DNA of 64,000 bases from Streptomyces sp. NBC_01381 (GTDB lineage Bacteria; Actinomycetota; Actinomycetes; Streptomycetales; Streptomycetaceae): assembly GCF_026340305.1 (NCBI RefSeq), contig NZ_JAPEPI010000001.1, positions 1,550,001 through 1,614,000 on the forward strand, given 5' to 3'. Shown in pieces: positions 16,996 through 25,958 of the stretch. Below the pieces are notes generated by a model that saw nothing but the letters and a program-made list of their open reading frames with translations, did no database searches and was not told the DNA's origin. Position 1 is the first letter of the stretch; each line of letters starts with the position of its first letter. The position numbers and the translations under genes are program-made.

Positions 16996-17113
16996 CGGCT
17001 GGCTACGCCCCCCATCGCTGCCGCTGAGCAGATGCCGGCCTACGAACCTCTCGCCATTCCTATCGCGACCTCCAGGGCCTGATGATCCGACAGAACCCTG
17101 AACCTGGAGGGCA

Positions 17114-17131
17114 GTAGATCCACGGATCTAC
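17114..17131. promoter_or_regulatory. Palindrome, possible operator
   Basis: GTAGATCC-AC-GGATCTAC is a perfect 8-bp dyad, 10 bp upstream of a possible promoter (TTGTCC 17141-17146, 17-nt spacer, TAACGT 17164-17169). It looks like a repressor site. Confidence 0.45.
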
Positions 17132-17184
17132 ATGATCGGCTTGTCCTGATCGCCTACGTTCGGTAACGTCTTCGACATCAAAGT

Positions 17185-17219
17185 GGGCCCCACCGTGCCG
17201 TGCACGGTGGGGCCCTTTT
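17185..17219 (+). terminator. Strong rho-independent terminator
   Basis: A 13-bp stem (GGGCCCCACCGTG / CACGGTGGGGCCC) with a 5-nt loop is followed by TTTT. It ends transcription after the 16342-16995 gene. It also lies only about 10 bp after the candidate promoter at 17141-17169. Confidence 0.85.
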
Positions 17220-17315
17220 GTGTCTCCCCACCCCAGGGGAGACCTGCGTCACACCGCCGTCTTCAGGTTCCTAGGCCAGCGAAGCGGCGGCTACACCCCA
17301 GCGAAGGGAACGCGC

Positions 17316-17576
17316 ATGAGCTCCAACCATGGCACACACGAGGGTGACCAGTCACCCTCCAACATCCCCGCGCCCGTGGGCCGGGGGGCGGAAGCCGCCC
17401 CGGAACCGGCGGCGCCCGTTCCGCGCCGCGGGCTGCAGATCCAGTTCAACCACGGCCTGCTCGTCGAACTGGGCGGACGCACGCTGCTGTCGGTGTACGT
17501 CTCGCCACTGGTCGCGACCGGGGCAACCGCCCTCGCGGCCCTGGCGGGTTGGGGTCTCGGCCCCTGGCAGCCGTAG
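17316..17576 (+). CDS. Small protein with C-terminal membrane segment
   Basis: An 86-residue protein starting at ATG 17316 behind AAGGGAA. The first 45 residues are hydrophilic and Pro/Ala-rich. A hydrophobic tail (about 58-82, LLSVYVSPLVATGATALAALAGW) suggests tail-anchoring. It is followed by a perfect 14-bp terminator stem. No family recognised. Confidence 0.6.
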   Translation: MSSNHGTHEGDQSPSNIPAPVGRGAEAAPEPAAPVPRRGLQIQFNHGLLVELGGRTLLSVYVSPLVATGATALAALAGWGLGPWQP

Positions 17577-17588
17577 GCGCTCAATTCA

Positions 17589-17622
17589 GCTGCGGGCGGC
17601 TGTTCACCCAGCCGCCCGCAGC
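17589..17622 (+). terminator. Terminator hairpin
   Basis: GCTGCGGGCGGCTG pairs perfectly with CAGCCGCCCGCAGC around a 6-nt loop, just after the 86-residue gene. Confidence 0.75.
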
Positions 17623-17727
17623 CGGGCACGCGGCTCACGTATCCGGATGCGTGACTCCACGCTGCCCGGCGTCGCTTGAATCAAGGCCAACTGCGTCTGC
17701 GATGGAGGAGATTGCCGAGATTCTGCC

Positions 17728-18762
17728 TCAAGCTCCGTTGTATTTCGTTCCGTCGAACTTGTAGGGCCATGTGGTCTGGGCCGCGATGCTGATCTCCGCG
17801 CCGTCGGCGGGCACGTTCAGCACGATCATCGTCATCATGGTCTGGGTGAACTTGTTCCATCGGATGCCGGTGGTGCCGTCCCAGCCGCTCGTCGTGAACT
17901 TGATCCACCTCCCAGCTCCCATGTCGGCAGCGGCTGTGTTCATGCCGACGCATGCCACGAGTGCTCCGCCGTCCTTGGTCTGCCAGGCAGGACCGATCGG
18001 TGTGCGCTGCCCCTCCGCCCGAAGTTCCACGGACTCGGGATTATTCAACTGCTTGCTGGCTGGCTTCGTATCCCCGTGGGTTGCCCGGTACGTGTCGATC
18101 TGCGACGACCACTGAAGCTTCTCGTCCGTGTCCTTGCGGGTGATGTAGTCGAGAAACACCCCGCAGGCCTTGCCGGGCTGCACTGCCAGGTCGGCATTGG
18201 GAGCGACGGTCCGTACTCTCCCGGACTTGTCCGCGGCGACCTGCGGGAGGTCCTTCTTCTTTGGGGCGTAGGCCGTGAAGGCAGTCCGCCACGCACCCCC
18301 AGCGTCGCCACGGTGAGACAGGCTCCAGTACATGCTCGCCTTGTTCTTGAACTCGCCACCGATGGTGTGGCTGGAGACCTGCTGTGCCCCCAGAATCCAG
18401 TCGCCTGAGCTCTCGGAGGCAGGCTTGGCCACCCAGGCATGCACAGCAGGATCGAGATGCGGACGGTTCGTCGGGTCCAGGCTCGAATCGTCCTTGCCGA
18501 GCTTCTTGATGTTGTCGACCCGGGCGAGCGTCCGGTCCAGCCACGGGCCTTCATGGACCTTGCGCCAGTAGGCGGGACTGAGGCTGTCGCTGTCGTCCTT
18601 CTTGTCCAGGTCCTTCAAGATTCGGCGCGCTTCATCAGCCGTAACAGGTGGCTTCGCTTTCGCGGATGGGGTGCTGTTCGCGTTCTTCCCGTCGCCTGCG
18701 CTGCCGTCGCATGCGACGGCCCCGAGCACCAGGGTTGCTATGACCAGTGCAGAACGCTTCAT
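17728..18762 (-). CDS. Hypothetical lipoprotein
   Basis: A 344-residue exported lipoprotein: signal peptide MKRSALVIATLVLGAVAC with the lipobox ending at Cys18, then a Ser/Gly linker and a large extracellular domain with few cysteines. No enzyme motif is visible. It stands alone, convergent with the upstream small gene. ATG start at 18762. Confidence 0.75.
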   Translation of the reverse strand: MKRSALVIATLVLGAVACDGSAGDGKNANSTPSAKAKPPVTADEARRILKDLDKKDDSDSLSPAYWRKVHEGPWLDRTLARVDNIKKLGKDDSSLDPTNRPHLDPAVHAWVAKPASESSGDWILGAQQVSSHTIGGEFKNKASMYWSLSHRGDAGGAWRTAFTAYAPKKKDLPQVAADKSGRVRTVAPNADLAVQPGKACGVFLDYITRKDTDEKLQWSSQIDTYRATHGDTKPASKQLNNPESVELRAEGQRTPIGPAWQTKDGGALVACVGMNTAAADMGAGRWIKFTTSGWDGTTGIRWNKFTQTMMTMIVLNVPADGAEISIAAQTTWPYKFDGTKYNGA

Positions 18763-18938
18763 CCCATACCTCAGTCAGCCGTGAGCAGGTAGTTCCTTGA
18801 TCCTGTCGCAGAGGCCAATGGGATGGGGGTCGTTTCCGAAAGGCAACCTATGTCCTCCTCGGTGGACCTCGGCAGGCTGGCCGGCCGTGAGTATCCCGCT
18901 GGGTTGCTACGTTCGTGGCCGATCAACGAGGAGATGCT

Positions 18939-19793
18939 GTGACAACTACTCCGTCGGGACCGGACATTGATCTCCGAAGGCATGCTGTTGAAGAGCTATT
19001 GGAGCAGGTGGAGCGCCGCCTAGAGGTACGCCTCGATGGGAACACCGTGGTGCTTAAGCGACGCTCTGTCGGCGCCCGGACTGATCGCGACACCTGGGTG
19101 AGGATCGAACGCCGCCCTCTGGCCGGGATCGACGGCCAAGGCTGGAATGGCACCGAATGTGCCGCCACCCTCGAGGGCATCGCGAAGCCTCACTGGTACT
19201 CGGGCGCGTCCTGGCGAGGGCCCGATGGGACAGCAATGTGGCGAGCCGACGAGACCGAACTCTTGCCAGACGAACCGGTATCCAGCGCGGTCACGACTTG
19301 TGACCCGGAACTCCCGGACGAATGGTGGCAGGCCCTCAACTCCTCGCTGGATGCCCTCGCCACCCAGCACACGACGCGCATCGCCACGCCGGACACCGTC
19401 ACCATCACGCAGGGCCATGTCGGCAACATCATCCGCGCCGTGTTCCCGGAGATCACCGACACCATCATCGAGCAGTGGGTGCCAGCCCACGCGGACATGA
19501 CGTGGGCCAACATCACTGGGCCTGAGTTCTGCCTGTTCGACTGGGAGGACTGGGGACTCGCTCCCGGAGGGCTCGATTCGGCCTCACTTTGGAGCAACGC
19601 CCTCGCCGTCCCCCAACTCGCAGATCGAGTACGGAAGGAACGGCATCACGACCTTGAGACCCAGGACGGCCGGCTCATGATGCTGTTCTACTGCGCGAAG
19701 ATCGTCGGGACGCACGGTCACTCCGAGGACCCGCGGCTCGAACCCGCCCGGCATGCGGCAGATCGGATTGTCGAGAGCCTCCTGGCGGCATGA
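18939..19793 (+). CDS. Aminoglycoside-phosphotransferase-like kinase
   Basis: GTG 18939 is chosen because GAGGAG (18929-18934) precedes it. The 284-residue product has the catalytic signature of the APH/choline-kinase fold: HADMTWANI (the H-x-D-x4-N loop) followed by the metal-binding strand FCLFDWEDWG. The N-lobe is poorly conserved. It could phosphorylate an antibiotic, sugar or other small molecule; substrate unknown. It is transcribed alone within the cargo region, near other modifying enzymes. Confidence 0.75.
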   Translation: MTTTPSGPDIDLRRHAVEELLEQVERRLEVRLDGNTVVLKRRSVGARTDRDTWVRIERRPLAGIDGQGWNGTECAATLEGIAKPHWYSGASWRGPDGTAMWRADETELLPDEPVSSAVTTCDPELPDEWWQALNSSLDALATQHTTRIATPDTVTITQGHVGNIIRAVFPEITDTIIEQWVPAHADMTWANITGPEFCLFDWEDWGLAPGGLDSASLWSNALAVPQLADRVRKERHHDLETQDGRLMMLFYCAKIVGTHGHSEDPRLEPARHAADRIVESLLAA

Positions 19794-20027
19794 CATCCCG
19801 TGGCTCAGGCGTTGCCAGTATCGACGACATACGACCAGCGGCTGGCCTGAGAGCTCGGTCGGCACGGCGGCCATCAAGAGCCCGTTGAAGGTTCCCCGAG
19901 CCAGAATCCCCACTCCTAGGCCGACTTGCTTCCCGCGCGCCCCTTGCGCCCGGCAACTACCGGCCCTCTCGGACGTGGTCAGGGCTGGGTGTCTGCAATG
20001 TCAGTAACGGCTGCCAGGATGGCGCGC

Positions 20028-20951
20028 ATGACGATCAAGAACATAGCCCGACATGACGTGAGTGAGCAGCGCATTGAGCGGGCGCTGGGGGACATTGAGC
20101 GGCGGGCCCGTAGCCGCTGGCACACGATGCAATACGACTGCTACTCCGACGAGGAACTGCAGGCAATGCGTGACGACCTCCTGGACCACGTCGCTGCCCG
20201 CACTGTGACGGACCCCAAGCTCAGCACCGCCCCGTCACGCATCGTCCTGCGCACTGCGGCGGAGTGCGCCTTGGGATTCTTGGATCTTGGCAGCTACCCC
20301 AACGGCGACCAGGAGATCCGCTTTCCCCTCGTCGGCGAGAGCATCAGCAGCGAGGACAAAGACTTCGAGGCCGCGGTGGAGCACGCGTCCACTGCGAGGG
20401 ACTGGCTGGACGCGTTCGCCCTGTGCGTGATCAGCGGCATGGTGTGGGAACAGGACCGCGTCATCGGGCTGCTACTGCGTGAACACGCATCCACGATCCA
20501 CGACGGAGTGCCGCACTCGAAGCTGGAATCAGAGTCGGATCCGGCGGAACTGGCGGAGATGGACATCCTCTCCTGCTACCTGACCCAGTCCCGAGGGCAT
20601 CTGCCCCGGGACTGGCCCTCGGTCACGTTGTGCATGCCGGAGGTCGACGAGCGCCTCGATGGCGCGCTGAGTCTGAATGCGCTCGGCGTCTTGACGCCGG
20701 ATCAGCAACTGCTGCGAGTGCTCCTGGAGGATGACCAGCCGGCGTTCGAACAGGCCCTGGAGCAACATCTTGTGCAGCATCGGGAGAGCGCACCCTCTGA
20801 TGTAGCGCCCCGCAGCCTGCTGCCGCAGAAGACCATCGCTCTGGCCGCTCTGGCAGTGCAGGTACATGGCTGGGACTTGCGCGTCCAGTCTGCCTATTTG
20901 CCGCAGGCCTTGCTGAGTGCTCCGGAGAGCGCGCCGTCGGCCAGCGGCTGA
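20028..20951 (+). CDS. Imm49-family immunity protein-like
   Basis: A 307-residue helical protein. The pattern RDWLDAFALCVISGMVWEQD, a LLREH stretch, the QQLLRVLLEDDQPAFEQAL helix and the C-terminal LAVQVHGWDLRVQSAYLPQALL all match the Imm49 family found in Streptomyces polymorphic-toxin loci. ATG 20028 (after AGGATGG) is preferred to 19998. No cognate toxin is adjacent, so it may be an orphan immunity gene. The family call is from motif memory. Confidence 0.65.
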   Translation: MTIKNIARHDVSEQRIERALGDIERRARSRWHTMQYDCYSDEELQAMRDDLLDHVAARTVTDPKLSTAPSRIVLRTAAECALGFLDLGSYPNGDQEIRFPLVGESISSEDKDFEAAVEHASTARDWLDAFALCVISGMVWEQDRVIGLLLREHASTIHDGVPHSKLESESDPAELAEMDILSCYLTQSRGHLPRDWPSVTLCMPEVDERLDGALSLNALGVLTPDQQLLRVLLEDDQPAFEQALEQHLVQHRESAPSDVAPRSLLPQKTIALAALAVQVHGWDLRVQSAYLPQALLSAPESAPSASG

Positions 20952-21097
20952 GCCGGAGTCTTCTCTGCTTCTCGGGCGAAGCCTCGCTTGAGTCCTGGCC
21001 TTCGGCCAGCTTGCTCTGCCCGGAGGACTGGCCGCCGACGGGCCTGTCTCGGTGGAAAATCAGGGGCGCCCTCCGCCAGTGAGCGGGATCATGGAGC

Positions 21098-22006
21098 ATG
21101 AGCCCGGATGACTGGCACCTGTTCGATGACGTCGACAGCTTCCTAGCCCGCGCAGGGGACTTCCTGCACTCGCGCCCCGCCCTGCACACCATCCCCCTGA
21201 CGGTGACTGACGCGCTGCGTACACGCGGAGCGCACGCATACGGCTCTGAAGCCCCCGTCTTCGGCGTGCTGGAGAGAGCCGGCGAAGTTCGTGCGACCTA
21301 CTTCCGCACCCCGCCCAACCGCCTGGTCCTCACCCCCCTCACCCCAGAAGGCGCCGACGCCCTCGCCGCTCACCTGGTTGCCGCAGGCCTTCCTGTCCCC
21401 GGTGTCAGTGCGGACCGAGACACCGCCACGGATTTCACCGAGGCCTGGCAACGGCACACCGGCGCGACGCCGACGCTCCACGAGCACCAGCGGCTCTACC
21501 GCCTTGACACGCTTACCCCGCCAGAACCGCTCCCGGAGGGTAGGAGTCGGGTCGCGGGTGTGCAGGATCGCGACCAACTCATGCGCTGGCACCGTGAGTT
21601 CGTTGTATCCATCGGAGGAATCCCCGCCGCGGACCATGGACCTTGGGCTGACACGCGCATCGCCAACAGGCGAGTCATGTTGTGGGAGACCCCGGACGGC
21701 ACCCCGGTCTCCATGGCGGGCATGACCCCGATGGTCGCCGGCCAGATCAGAGTGGCCCCCGTTTACACCCCGGCCCACCTACGCGGCCGCGGCTATGCAG
21801 GCGCCGCAACGGCCGCGGTCAGCCGGGCGGCACTGGCAGAGGGGGCGGCGGAGGTGGTGCTGTTCGCCGACCTCGCCAACGAGACCAGTAACGGCCTGTA
21901 TCAGCGGATCGGCTACCGACAGGTCGCGGACTTTGCCCTCTACAGCTTCAACCCCCGTGCCTCCAGAGACGATCGTGGTCCGGAGTCTGGTCGAGGCCGA
22001 GTGTGA
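21098..22006 (+). CDS. GNAT family N-acetyltransferase
   Basis: A 302-residue protein with a divergent N-terminal half and a GNAT domain in the C-terminal half: QIRVAPVYTPAHLRGRGYAG (beta4 and the acetyl-CoA loop R/QxxGxG/A) and LFADLANETSNGLYQRIGYR, the standard end of the fold. The double-GNAT-like length is typical of Streptomyces proteins of this type. The acceptor is unknown. ATG start at 21098. Confidence 0.85.
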   Translation: MSPDDWHLFDDVDSFLARAGDFLHSRPALHTIPLTVTDALRTRGAHAYGSEAPVFGVLERAGEVRATYFRTPPNRLVLTPLTPEGADALAAHLVAAGLPVPGVSADRDTATDFTEAWQRHTGATPTLHEHQRLYRLDTLTPPEPLPEGRSRVAGVQDRDQLMRWHREFVVSIGGIPAADHGPWADTRIANRRVMLWETPDGTPVSMAGMTPMVAGQIRVAPVYTPAHLRGRGYAGAATAAVSRAALAEGAAEVVLFADLANETSNGLYQRIGYRQVADFALYSFNPRASRDDRGPESGRGRV

Positions 22007-22351
22007 TCACTGGCCGTGAACCAGGTGCATGAACCGGTCGAAGTCGATTTCCTGTCCGTACGTGAACGGGGCCTGGATGGCGTTCCACTCTGCGCGCGTC
22101 ACGCTGTCCCGGCATACTCGGACCGGCATTGATCCGCTCGCCCCCACGACGATGATCCGGCCCACCTCGTCGAGTGGGCCGTCCTGGCCTCCGGGGAGGA
22201 AGTAGACCCATCCTTCCTGACTCCAGCCGTCGACCACGATCGAGGGATAGGCGGCAGTTATGGACTCCAGGCCCTGTCGCCCCCGCCAGGTTTCGCCGAA
22301 CCTGGCCGCGTAGTCGTCCACGTGGTTGATCTCTATGAAGTGATCGCTCAT
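22007..22351 (-). CDS. Hypothetical protein, 114 aa
   Basis: A compact acidic protein (residues DDYAARFGETWRGRQGLESI, SIVVDGWSQEGWVYFLPGG) with SMI1/KNR4-like small immunity-protein character but no firm match. Its stop abuts that of the convergent GNAT gene. ATG start at 22351. Confidence 0.6.
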   Translation of the reverse strand: MSDHFIEINHVDDYAARFGETWRGRQGLESITAAYPSIVVDGWSQEGWVYFLPGGQDGPLDEVGRIIVVGASGSMPVRVCRDSVTRAEWNAIQAPFTYGQEIDFDRFMHLVHGQ

Positions 22352-22398
22352 GCGTATGCACGCTAGCGAGTCCGGTCCGGCACCGAGGCGAGACTGGA

Positions 22399-23433
22399 CT
22401 ATGTGAAGGTGTCGGCTAGTTCGGCCTCCAGATCGGGCAGGGCGTCCAGCAAGGTCGAGACCATGGTCGCCCGGTCGTTCCAGTACGCGGCCAACCCGTC
22501 GTCCCGAACGGTCTTCCCGTCGCTGCTGTAGAGGACATTGATGGGGTAGAGGGCGAGCATCGCGTCAAGGAGAGCTATCCGGGCACAGCTCACCAACTCG
22601 GCCCCAACCAGGCGTTGCTGCTCCTTCGCATAGCCGGCGATCACCTGCATGGCTATCTGCCGCCAGCACGAGGACCGGGCGACGGTGAACGAGTTGAAGG
22701 CGATGTTGCCCAGCTCCCACGCTGGGCTTGCCACCTGCCCCCGGAAGTCGATCACGGCCCGGAGCTCGCCCCAGTTGAAGAGCAGGTTGTGCATGCCGTA
22801 ATCGCAGTGGACGACCTGGTGGGTGATGCTGGGCAGCTCCGCCTTGAGCTGCTCGCCGTAGGCGAGCAGGTCGTCGCAGCGTCGGGCCACTTGCTCGCGT
22901 CGAATCTGATCGGTCCCCGTGGGGTTCGACAGTGAGTCGATGACGGCGAGTACGTTCTTGGCCTGCCCGGCGACTTCCACGGGGTCGCTCTTCTCCCACG
23001 GCGAGGTGAGCCGGGCGACGCCCCGAGTGGGGTATCGGGCCAGCCGGTGGTGGAGTCGTCCCAGGGTCCGTCCGATTGCCTTGGCTCGTTCCATGTCGAG
23101 CGGCTCACTGTCGGAGGAGTCGATGTTCTCCCACACGGATGTGACGATGCCCGCATCCGTGGAGAGCAGTTGGTCGTGGCGGTCGGGAAGAACGGCGGGA
23201 ACCGGGATGCCTCCGGTCCGGGCGAACTCGGAGACAGCGAGTCGCGTCCGCGTGTGGCTCGTGTCCGAGTCGGTGCGGTGGACTTTGACGAACACGGAGG
23301 TGCCGTCTGCGAGGTGGGCCCGGAAGTTGGCGGTCTCTGTTCCGAGCGGCACGACCCGTACGGCTATTGGATGCAGGCGGTAGTGGGTAGCTAGGTGAGC
23401 CTTCACCTGCTTGGTGTCGATGACGTCGTCCAT
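22399..23433 (-). CDS. APH-family phosphotransferase
   Basis: A 344-residue kinase of the aminoglycoside phosphotransferase/homoserine kinase group. It has the N-lobe Lys strand (SVFVKVHRT), catalytic loop HCDYGMHNLL and metal-binding VIDFRG. All core residues are intact, so it should be active on a small-molecule hydroxyl. The start at ATG 23433 is supported by domain length. It lies downstream of the coupled kinase cassette but beyond a terminator-like hairpin. Confidence 0.85.
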   Translation of the reverse strand: MDDVIDTKQVKAHLATHYRLHPIAVRVVPLGTETANFRAHLADGTSVFVKVHRTDSDTSHTRTRLAVSEFARTGGIPVPAVLPDRHDQLLSTDAGIVTSVWENIDSSDSEPLDMERAKAIGRTLGRLHHRLARYPTRGVARLTSPWEKSDPVEVAGQAKNVLAVIDSLSNPTGTDQIRREQVARRCDDLLAYGEQLKAELPSITHQVVHCDYGMHNLLFNWGELRAVIDFRGQVASPAWELGNIAFNSFTVARSSCWRQIAMQVIAGYAKEQQRLVGAELVSCARIALLDAMLALYPINVLYSSDGKTVRDDGLAAYWNDRATMVSTLLDALPDLEAELADTFT

Positions 23434-23531
23434 GAGCGGTTCCCATCGCCAGGTGGATCACTTCAGCGGCTGGTTGTCTCATGCGGTCGATCAGCAGGAT
23501 GGCCGCGGCGTCTTGGCCTGCGGGCATTGGT

Positions 23532-23563
23532 GAGGCCCGCAGACGGGGGATGCTGCGGGCCTC
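23532..23563. terminator. Terminator-like hairpin after the GNAT cassette
   Basis: GAGGCCCGCAG pairs with CTGCGGGCCTC (11 bp, 10-nt loop) just beyond the stop of the minus-strand GNAT gene. There is no U-run. Confidence 0.65.
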
Positions 23564-23570
23564 GTCCTGT

Positions 23571-24077
23571 TCAACGGGCGCTGATCGGCTCGCGTTCCCG
23601 CAACGGGTTGGTATTCGGGGTAAGGCGGGCACGGTAGGTGGCAAGCCCGCCCACGGTGCCGGTGGAGGCGAACCCGGCCTTGATTAGCACTCTTCCCGAG
23701 GCCGGGTTGTCCAGATGGTGCTTGGCGCTCACCGTCTTCAGGCCGAGTACATCGGACGCGTAATCCAGCAGCATCGTCACGGCCTTGGTCGCATGCCCGT
23801 GGCCCCACGTGTCCGGCCGAAGGATGTAGCTGACGGTGGCATCGCTCCCGGGGCAGCAGCGCAACGTGACGATGCCGATGAGGTCGCCGCCCAGGTCGAT
23901 GCCGAAGCTGTACCGCACGCGGGGTATGACCCGGGACTGGGCCGCGACTTCCGAGACCCAGTCCAAGGCATCCTGGGCGTTCATCGCTGCCCGCGGAAGG
24001 TGCTGTACAGATCGCTTGCTGTAGATGTGCCGGATTGCTGGGGCGTCCTCGAGGGTCAGTTCGCGCAGCATGATCAC
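23571..24077 (-). CDS. GNAT acetyltransferase (RimJ/RimL type), last gene of coupled cassette
   Basis: A 168-residue single-domain GNAT: LRELTLEDAPAIRHIY start, beta strand DATVSYILRPDTWGHGHATKA containing the acetyl-CoA loop, and HLDNPASGRVLIKAGF at the end. The GTG start overlaps the stop of the kinase-like gene (GTGA), so translation is coupled. It probably acetylates a product or protein of the cassette. Confidence 0.85.
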   Translation of the reverse strand: MIMLRELTLEDAPAIRHIYSKRSVQHLPRAAMNAQDALDWVSEVAAQSRVIPRVRYSFGIDLGGDLIGIVTLRCCPGSDATVSYILRPDTWGHGHATKAVTMLLDYASDVLGLKTVSAKHHLDNPASGRVLIKAGFASTGTVGGLATYRARLTPNTNPLREREPISAR

Positions 24078-24925
24078 GCTGCGACCTTCCCGAGGAGGTC
24101 GGCCAGCTCCATGGGGGCAGGCCGGTCCTCGGGGGTGGGTGACAGGGCGGGCCGGAGGGCGTCTTGGAACTCAGGCCACACTGCCGCTGCGAGCGGGAGT
24201 TGCCCGGTGGCGATGGCGTCACGCACACCGTCGGGACCGGCCGTCTTACGGTCGATGCCAGCTGCCTTGTAGTCCAGTGGCCACCCGCCCGTGGTGCAAG
24301 TCCAAAGGACTCCGGCGAGCGCGTACACGTCTGACTGAGGGCTGGGAGCAACCGGGCCGTCGGCGCGGGAGACAGCTGCGGCCAGTTCGGGCGCCATGAG
24401 GTGGACGATCCCGCCTCGGAAGCCGTCGACGGGCTCGTGCCCCATTTGCCAGGACCAGGCGAAGTCGATCAACCGGACCCCGCTCGGGGTGTGGATGCCG
24501 TGCGACGGCTGGAGATCGGCGTGCACCCACCCGGAGCCGTGGAGGGCGGCCACGGCCTGGCACAGGTCGACGGCCCCGGCCACGACCTGCTCCTGGCCCT
24601 CGGACTGCTCACGTACCGGGGCGAAGACCTTCCACGTCGATGGCCCGTCGAACCAGGGGGTGACGAGCCACGAACCGCCCTCGTAGAGACCTGATGCGAC
24701 CTCGTACCCGTCGAGGGCGAGGGCGCCGAGTGCTGCGGCCTCCCGTGTGGTGACGGCCTGTCCTTCGCCGTAGCCGATCTTCACGGCCACGGTGCGGTTC
24801 GGGCCGGTCGCCTTCCACACGGCGGAGCCTCGCCGGTCAGTGACTTCTCTCAGGTCGACAGGGCCGCCGCAAGCTGCTTCGGCTGCGGCGAGGGCTTGTG
24901 GTGGACAAGCAGAGAACTCGACCAT
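24074..24925 (-). CDS. Divergent protein-kinase-like protein in coupled cassette
   Basis: About 283 residues. The kinase fold is visible: N-lobe Lys strand (TVAVKIGYGEG), catalytic loop VHADLQPSHGIH and metal strand RLIDFAWSW, followed by an APE-like MAPELAAA and a C-lobe with DVYALAGVLW. The usual HRDLKPxN Asn is His here and DFG is DFA, so metal binding is altered; it may be a pseudokinase or use a different geometry. It overlaps the upstream gene by about 76 bp if ATG 24925 is used (24943 is also possible). Confidence 0.75.
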   Translation of the reverse strand: MVEFSACPPQALAAAEAACGGPVDLREVTDRRGSAVWKATGPNRTVAVKIGYGEGQAVTTREAAALGALALDGYEVASGLYEGGSWLVTPWFDGPSTWKVFAPVREQSEGQEQVVAGAVDLCQAVAALHGSGWVHADLQPSHGIHTPSGVRLIDFAWSWQMGHEPVDGFRGGIVHLMAPELAAAVSRADGPVAPSPQSDVYALAGVLWTCTTGGWPLDYKAAGIDRKTAGPDGVRDAIATGQLPLAAAVWPEFQDALRPALSPTPEDRPAPMELADLLGKVAA

Positions 24926-25545
24926 GCCTTTACCGCCTGCCAATCATTGGGGAGCTCCGCGAACACGTCCCGTCCATCGTCTACCGCGACGGCCAGAGTG
25001 TCGGCGAGTTCCGGGGTGTCACGCAGGAAACGTGGGTCCCGCTTGCGGACAGCGGGTCGCACGGGGAGGAAGGAGCACGGAGGGATTGGGATGGATCGGC
25101 CTGCCCGGTCGTGACGCTCCTCGCCCCAGTGGAATTTCCCGAGCATCACGCCGACCGGCGCATACAGGTTCTTCAACGCCCAGTGCGGCCAGGCCAGCAG
25201 ATCAAGGTGGTCTCCACCGAGCCTCTCGCCGCCAAGGATGACGACGTTCTCGCACACGAGGGCCCCGTGCGCCCGAGTGGCCAGGGGCCGAATCCACTCC
25301 GCTGCTTGTACTCCGGCATGGAAGACCTCGGCTTCCACGGCTTCCGTGTCGCTGGTCGCGACCTGGTAGACGGTCCATCCTGTGAGGCCCCGGCTGAGCG
25401 ACGGCGGTAGGTAGGGGCAGTGCTCGGACACCTGGTTGATGTAGCCGGAGACATCCACCGAGGTGGGTGTCGTGGTGCGAGGTTCGATGAGGCGAAGCGC
25501 CCCGGCCGACGGCCGGGGCGCGTCACTTCTGGAGGCCACGGTCAT
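24850..25545 (-). CDS. Unknown protein, DUF6875-like, in coupled cassette
   Basis: A 231-residue soluble protein beginning with ATG overlapping the previous stop (ATGA). Notable features are an early CPYLPPSLSRG motif and conserved aromatic/His positions (WPHWALKNLYAPVGVMLGKF). I associate this layout with DUF6875, but from memory only. No catalytic signature is evident. Being between a small acidic protein and a kinase-like protein argues for a shared pathway. Confidence 0.6.
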   Translation of the reverse strand: MTVASRSDAPRPSAGALRLIEPRTTTPTSVDVSGYINQVSEHCPYLPPSLSRGLTGWTVYQVATSDTEAVEAEVFHAGVQAAEWIRPLATRAHGALVCENVVILGGERLGGDHLDLLAWPHWALKNLYAPVGVMLGKFHWGEERHDRAGRSIPIPPCSFLPVRPAVRKRDPRFLRDTPELADTLAVAVDDGRDVFAELPNDWQAVKAWSSSLLVHHKPSPQPKQLAAALST

Positions 25546-25958
25546 CGAGCGATGACCTTCCGGGTCTTGGGGGCAACATCGTCACCGTCGCCCGGCACGG
25601 GCTTGCAGTCCCACTCCGCCCACACCTCGCCAGCCTCCCGGTAGCGGGCCAGGGCCTCCTCGTCCACGGCACCGTCGGCGTCGGTGAACCAGATCTTCGG
25701 CAGGGGCCCGAACTGCTCCTCGTAGGCGGTGATCCAGGAGATGCGGCCGTAGCCGGTGTTCTCGACGTGGTTGATCAGGCGGCCCGCGTTCTGGGTGCAG
25801 AAGTCGGCGTAGGCGGGGTCGTCCAGCAGCCGGTGCCACTCGGTGTCGATGGCGGCCGAGAACATCTCCGGCACGGGCTGGCCGGCGTCGAACTGGCTGG
25901 CGCTGATGGTGAAGAACCGGCCCAGCTCCATGAGTTCCTGCGACTGGTCAGTGGTCAT
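25542..25958 (-). CDS. Small acidic protein opening the coupled cassette
   Basis: The start is ATG 25958 behind GAGGAG; the frame is open further upstream without coding character. The 138-residue product (ELMELGRFFTISASQF; ISWITAYEEQFGPLP; KIWFTDADGAVDEEALARY) is soluble and acidic. It could be an enzyme subunit or a leader-type substrate, since kinase-like, unknown and GNAT proteins follow in overlap. Nothing identifies a precursor core. Confidence 0.65.
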   Translation of the reverse strand: MTTDQSQELMELGRFFTISASQFDAGQPVPEMFSAAIDTEWHRLLDDPAYADFCTQNAGRLINHVENTGYGRISWITAYEEQFGPLPKIWFTDADGAVDEEALARYREAGEVWAEWDCKPVPGDGDDVAPKTRKVIAR

